A DNA stretch of 64,000 nt from Prorocentrum cordatum. Its lineage: Eukaryota > Sar > Dinophyceae > Prorocentrales > Prorocentraceae. Numbering within the stretch: the stretch's first letter is position 1; the number at the start of each line of letters is the position of its first letter. This document shows, in pieces, positions 60,940 through 64,000 of this stretch. The stretch is from contig CAUYUJ010008557.1 in assembly GCA_963575745.1 (NCBI GenBank), positions 62,001 to 126,000 on the forward strand, read 5' to 3'. The notes beneath the pieces were generated by a model, which saw only the letters and a program-made list of their open reading frames with translations, was not told where the DNA came from and did no database searches. Both the position numbers and the translations under genes were made by a program.

Positions 60940-61171
60940 TGGCGATCCCAGAGCCGACGGAACGCCCGATCGCTGAGCAGCTGCTGGGCCCCGAGGGCGC
61001 CGCTGTCTGCGGGGGGTCGCCACTGCCATAATGTTTCACGGTGGCGACTTTGGCGGGGCCTGCGAGGCCAGCGCTCCTACGAAGCCGTGCGTGGGCACGT
61101 TTCTCGAGCGCCCCCCCGCCAAGTGCGCTGCCCCCCCCCCCCCCCCTCGCCGGCCACGAGCGGGGTGCTGA

Positions 61172-61410
61172 CGTGGATCATTTCGCCAAAAAGACCGCGT
61201 CATTCCGTTCTTTATCAAGAAGAAGAGCGGCGCCCTCAGGATCGTTCGGAACTGCCGCGGGGTGAGCGCTGGCTTCCGGGCACCTCCTGCCATGGGCTTG
61301 GCCAGCGGATCACGGTTGGCCGACGTCTCGGCCCTTGCTGGCGCTGTGCTGCACGTGGCGCAAGCGGACATATCGAACTTGTTTTATTCTCTTGCACAGG
61401 GTGTCTAGAG
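61172..61410 (+). pseudogene. Reverse transcriptase, fingers and motif A (left half)
   Basis: A short frame reads VIPFFIKKKSGALRIVRNCR, then GFRAPPAMGLASGSRLADVS, then VAQADISNLFYSLAQ. This is the RT pattern leading to catalytic Asp in A-D-I-x-x-x-F-Y. It stops just after FYSLAQGV at a TAG, where the satellite-containing insert begins. The continuation (GIPYALSEHF) is found at 63572. Confidence 0.5.
61389..61398 (+). repeat. 10-bp inverted repeat, left copy, flanking the RT insert
   Basis: CTCTTGCACA; its reverse complement TGTGCAAGAG is at 63534-63543. The pair brackets the satellite-containing insert. Confidence 0.6.
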
Positions 61411-61419
61411 CTCCGACCA

Positions 61420-63410
61420 CTTTATTTCGGCACCGCACCCCCCCCCCCCCCCCCCTCCCCCCCATCATAATCACCTCATCATCATCATCATCCACATCAT
61501 CATCATCATCATGCGCCCCTCCGTCTCAGCGCCCTCCCGCGGCTCCAGCGCCCGCCCAGTGCCCCCTCCGCCCCGACCACTTTATTTCGGCACCGCACCC
61601 CCCCCGCTCCGCCCCTCCCCCGCGCCGCCTCAGCGCCCCCCGCGGCTCCAGCGCCCGCCCAGTGCCCCCTCCGCCCGACCACTTTATTTCGCACCGCACC
61701 CCCCCCCGCTCCGCCCCCTCCCCCGCGCCGTCTCAGCGCCCCCGCGCGGCTCCAGCGCCCGCCCAGTGCCCCCTCCGCCTCGACCACTTTATTTCGGCAC
61801 CGCACCCCCCCCCGCTCCGCCCCCTCCCCCGCGCCGTCTCAGCGCCCCCCCGCGGCTCCAGCGCCCGCCCAGTGCCCCCTCCGCCCGACCACTTTATTTC
61901 GGCACCGCACCCCCTCCCCGCTCCGCCCCCTCCCCCGCGCCGTCTCAGCGCCCCCCCGCGGCTCCAGCGCCCGCCCAGTGCCCCCTCCGCCACGACCACT
62001 TTATTTCGGCACCGCACCCCCCCTCCCCGCTCCGCCCCCTCCCCCGCGCCGTCTCAGCGCCCCCGCGCGGCTCCAGCGCCCGCCCAGTGCCCCCTCCGCC
62101 CCGACCACTTTATTTCGGCACCGCACCCCCCCCGCTCCGCCCCCTCCCCCGCGCCGTCTCAGCGCCCCCGCGGCTCCAGCGCCCGCCCGGCGCCCCCTCC
62201 GCCCCGACCATTTTTTTTCGGCAGCCCCCCCCGACCCCGCTCCGCCCCCTCCCCGCGCCGTCTCAGCGCCTCGCGGCTCCAGCGCCGCCAGCGCCCCCCG
62301 CCCCGACCACTTTTTTTCGGCACCGCCCCCCCCCCTCCGCTCCCTCCCCCGCGCCGTCTCAGGCCCCCCCGCGGCTCCAGCGCCCGCTCCGCCCGACACT
62401 TTATTCGGGCACCGCCCCCCCCCCCCCCGCCCCCCCCCCCTCCCCCGCGCCGTCTCAGCGCCCCCCCCCGCGGCCCCAGCGCCCGCCATGCCCCCTCCGC
62501 CCCGAGGCACCGCACCCCCCCTCCCCGCTCCGCCCCTCCCCGCCCGTCTCAGCGCACCCGCGGCTCCGCGCCCGCCCAGTGCCCCCTCCGCCCCGACCAC
62601 TTTATTTCGGCACTGCACCCCCCCCCCCCCCCCCCGCTCCGCCCCCTCCCCCGCGCCGTCTCAGCGCCCCCGCGGTCCAGCGCCCGCCCAGCGCCCCCTC
62701 CGCCCCTACCACCGCCCGCCCATGCCCCCTCCGCGCTCGCACCACTTTATTTCGGCACCGCACCCCCCCCCCGCGCCGCCCCCTCCCCCGCGCCGTCTCA
62801 GCGCCCCCCGCGGCTCCAGCGCCCGCCCAGTGCCCCCTCCGCCCCGACCACTTTATTTCGGCACCGCACCCCCCCCCCCGCTCCGCCCCCTCCCCCGCGC
62901 CGTCTCAGCGCCCCCCGCGGCTCCAGCGCCCGCCCAGTGCCCCCTCCGCCCCGAGCGCACTTTATTTCGGCACCGCACCCCCCCCCCGCTCCGCCCCCTC
63001 CCCCGCGCCGTCTCAGCGCCCCCCCCGCGGCTCCAGCGCCCGCCCAGTGCCCCCTCCGCCCCGACCACTTTATTTCGGCACCGCACCCCCCCCCTCCCCG
63101 CTCCGCCCCTCCCCCGCGCCGTCTCAGCGCCCCCCCGCGGCTCCAGCGCCCGCCCAGTGCCCCCTCCGCCCCGACAAACCCCTCCGCCCCCTGAGCGCTC
63201 CCCCGCGGCTCGAGCGCCCGCCCGCCCCCTCCGCCCCGACAACCCCCCCCCATCCTCCCCCCCTCCCCCACACGTCTCAGCGCCCCCCACGGCTCCAGCG
63301 CTCGCCCAGCGCCCCCTCCGCCCCGCCCACTTCATTCCGGCACCGCAGCCCCTCCCTGCCCCGCCCCTTCCCGGACACCGTCTCAGCGCCCCCGCGGTTC
63401 CAGCGCCCGT
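61420..63410. repeat. About 108-bp satellite, roughly 18 copies, inside the RT
   Basis: The landmark CCACTTTATTTCGGCACCGC recurs at about 100-110-bp steps (for example 61573, 61787, 61887, 61998, 62106, 62850), followed by C runs, CCGCGCCGTCTCAGCGCC, and GGCTCCAGCGCCCGCCCAGT. Copies from 62200 to 62560 and after 63170 are diverged or shortened. Long Pro/Arg/Ala ORFs on both strands are artefacts. Confidence 0.95.
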
Positions 63411-63533
63411 CCAGTGCCCCGCGGCCCCAGTGCCCGCCAATGTCTTTCCTGCCCCGGCGCGCCCCTTTCGCCCCTTCCCCCCAGTGTTCCCCCCCCCCTC
63501 CTCCGCTTCATCCTCCTCCTCCCCCTTCCTTTT

Positions 63534-63543
63534 TGTGCAAGAG
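63534..63543 (-). repeat. 10-bp inverted repeat, right copy, flanking the RT insert
   Basis: TGTGCAAGAG, perfect reverse complement of 61389-61398. A small hairpin (TGGCAC, AC, GTGCCA) follows at about 63546-63559. Confidence 0.6.
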
Positions 63544-63571
63544 CCATGGCACACGTGCCACTTGTTTCCTG

Positions 63572-64000
63572 GGGATCCCCTACGCCCTGTCGGAGCACTT
63601 CGCGCCGCTGCCATTCGAGGTGTCGCTGGTCGCGGACTTCGCAGAGCTGCTTGGCTGCAGCGGGCTGCCGCCCCCTGGCTCGATGATCGCGCCCTGCCTG
63701 AAGGTCGCGCCGATGGGTTGGACATGGGCCATGTGGATCGCGCAGCGGGCGGTCTACCAGCAGATCGCGGAGTCCAAGGTCACCGAGCCCGGGAGGGCGA
63801 TCACTGATGAGAGGCGCATCCCCGTGCCGGTGCCAGGCAGGGCGCCACCGTTGCCCTGCGCCGATAACATCAACGCGGATGAGCGGGGGGCATCCGCGAC
63901 AAGCTGCAGCGCCATCTTGAGAAGAAGGGCTTCGCGGCCCACGAGCCGGCGGGCCCCGCGACGGACGCCGCCCCTTGGGCCACCGCATCAACGGAACCAC
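63572..64000 (+). pseudogene. Reverse transcriptase, motifs after A (right half, runs off window)
   Basis: The frame starting GGG ATC CCC gives GIPYALSEHFAPLPFEVSLV, then CLKVAPMGWTWAMWIAQRAV (motif B), then PPLPCADNINADE (motif C as C-A-D-N, similar to the CVDN of the first element). A frame change near 63890 gives IRDKLQRHLEKKGFAAHEPA (motif D). Joined to the segment ending at 61410 it would form one RT palm. It is cut by the window edge. Confidence 0.5.

Larger units (their letters stand above)
58614..64000 (+). mobile_element. Second tyrosine-recombinase-type retroelement (gag and RT; right end outside window)
   Basis: Gag-like ORFs (58614-60939) are followed by RT fingers plus motif A (61172-61410), a 2-kb satellite, and RT motifs B to D (63572-64000). 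The gag layout (membrane-anchored first ORF, then a second ORF, then an Arg-rich ORF) parallels the element at 17.7-24.4 kb. The element probably continues beyond 64000 with RNase H and recombinase. No A-type repeat like that of the first element is seen at its left edge. Confidence 0.5.

Noticed and set aside
61335-63807. Long Pro/Arg-rich ORFs (over 600 codons) on the plus strand and Gly/Ala-rich ones on the minus strand
   Set aside because: They are the translated 108-bp satellite; only the short RT segments at either edge look like real protein.
1-64000. Bacterial or viral origin of the window
   Set aside because: No operons, Shine-Dalgarno spacing or compact genes; retroelement classes, splice-like signals and satellites point to a large eukaryotic genome.

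Overview
This window reads as dinoflagellate nuclear DNA. I infer a Prorocentrum-like genome, mainly because the Ty1/copia and tyrosine-recombinase retroelement proteins resemble families I remember from that genus; this was not tested. The DNA is GC-rich, has very few conventional genes, and is packed with decayed retroelements, satellites, microsatellites and homopolymer tracts. I saw no rRNA, tRNA, CRISPR array or bacterial operon. Almost every recognisable coding stretch is broken by frameshifts or stops, so most entries are remnants rather than working genes.

Layout. 1-1616: piece of a LINE-like non-LTR element (endonuclease and the start of a reverse transcriptase). 1.8-5 kb: GC-rich repeats and a first array of ten palindromic 31-bp units. 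5-8 kb: a hypothetical ORF, then a broken CDK-like protein kinase gene with a second ten-unit palindromic array in an intron-like gap. 8.8-17.4 kb: microsatellites, a collagen-like 9-bp repeat, a 160-bp satellite, a fold-back pair of 24-bp minisatellites, and long tracts of an 11-bp-phased TCTTGG repeat. 17.68-24.38 kb: a tyrosine-recombinase (DIRS/PAT/Ngaro-type) retrotransposon with gag, RT-RNase H and recombinase remnants, bounded by direct repeats in the order A1-ORFs-B1-A2-B2. 24.4-30 kb: unrecognised ORFs and repeats. 30.2-44.8 kb: a large Ty1/copia-like element. In order it carries gag, a zinc knuckle, a Tpt1/KptA-like RNA 2'-phosphotransferase domain, a RING-like finger, a retropepsin remnant, two methyltransferase-like domains, integrase, and RT-RNase H. 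It is peppered with about 20 copies of a 14-bp hairpin. 45-57 kb: repeats, two disordered ORF regions, a 1.4-kb GAGGCT tract and a 90-bp satellite. 58.6-64 kb: a second tyrosine-recombinase-type element (gag, then RT). Its RT is split by a 2-kb array of a roughly 108-bp satellite bracketed by 10-bp inverted repeats.

How the parts relate. The three large elements would each have encoded capsid-like, reverse-transcription and integration functions, but all show lost catalytic residues or broken frames. The most unusual signals are the 14-bp GNNA-loop hairpin that nearly always encodes Ala-Gly-X-Pro-Ala in frame, the cellular-type domains inside the copia element, the complete split-direct-repeat layout of the first recombinase element, and the satellite sitting like an intron inside the second element's RT.
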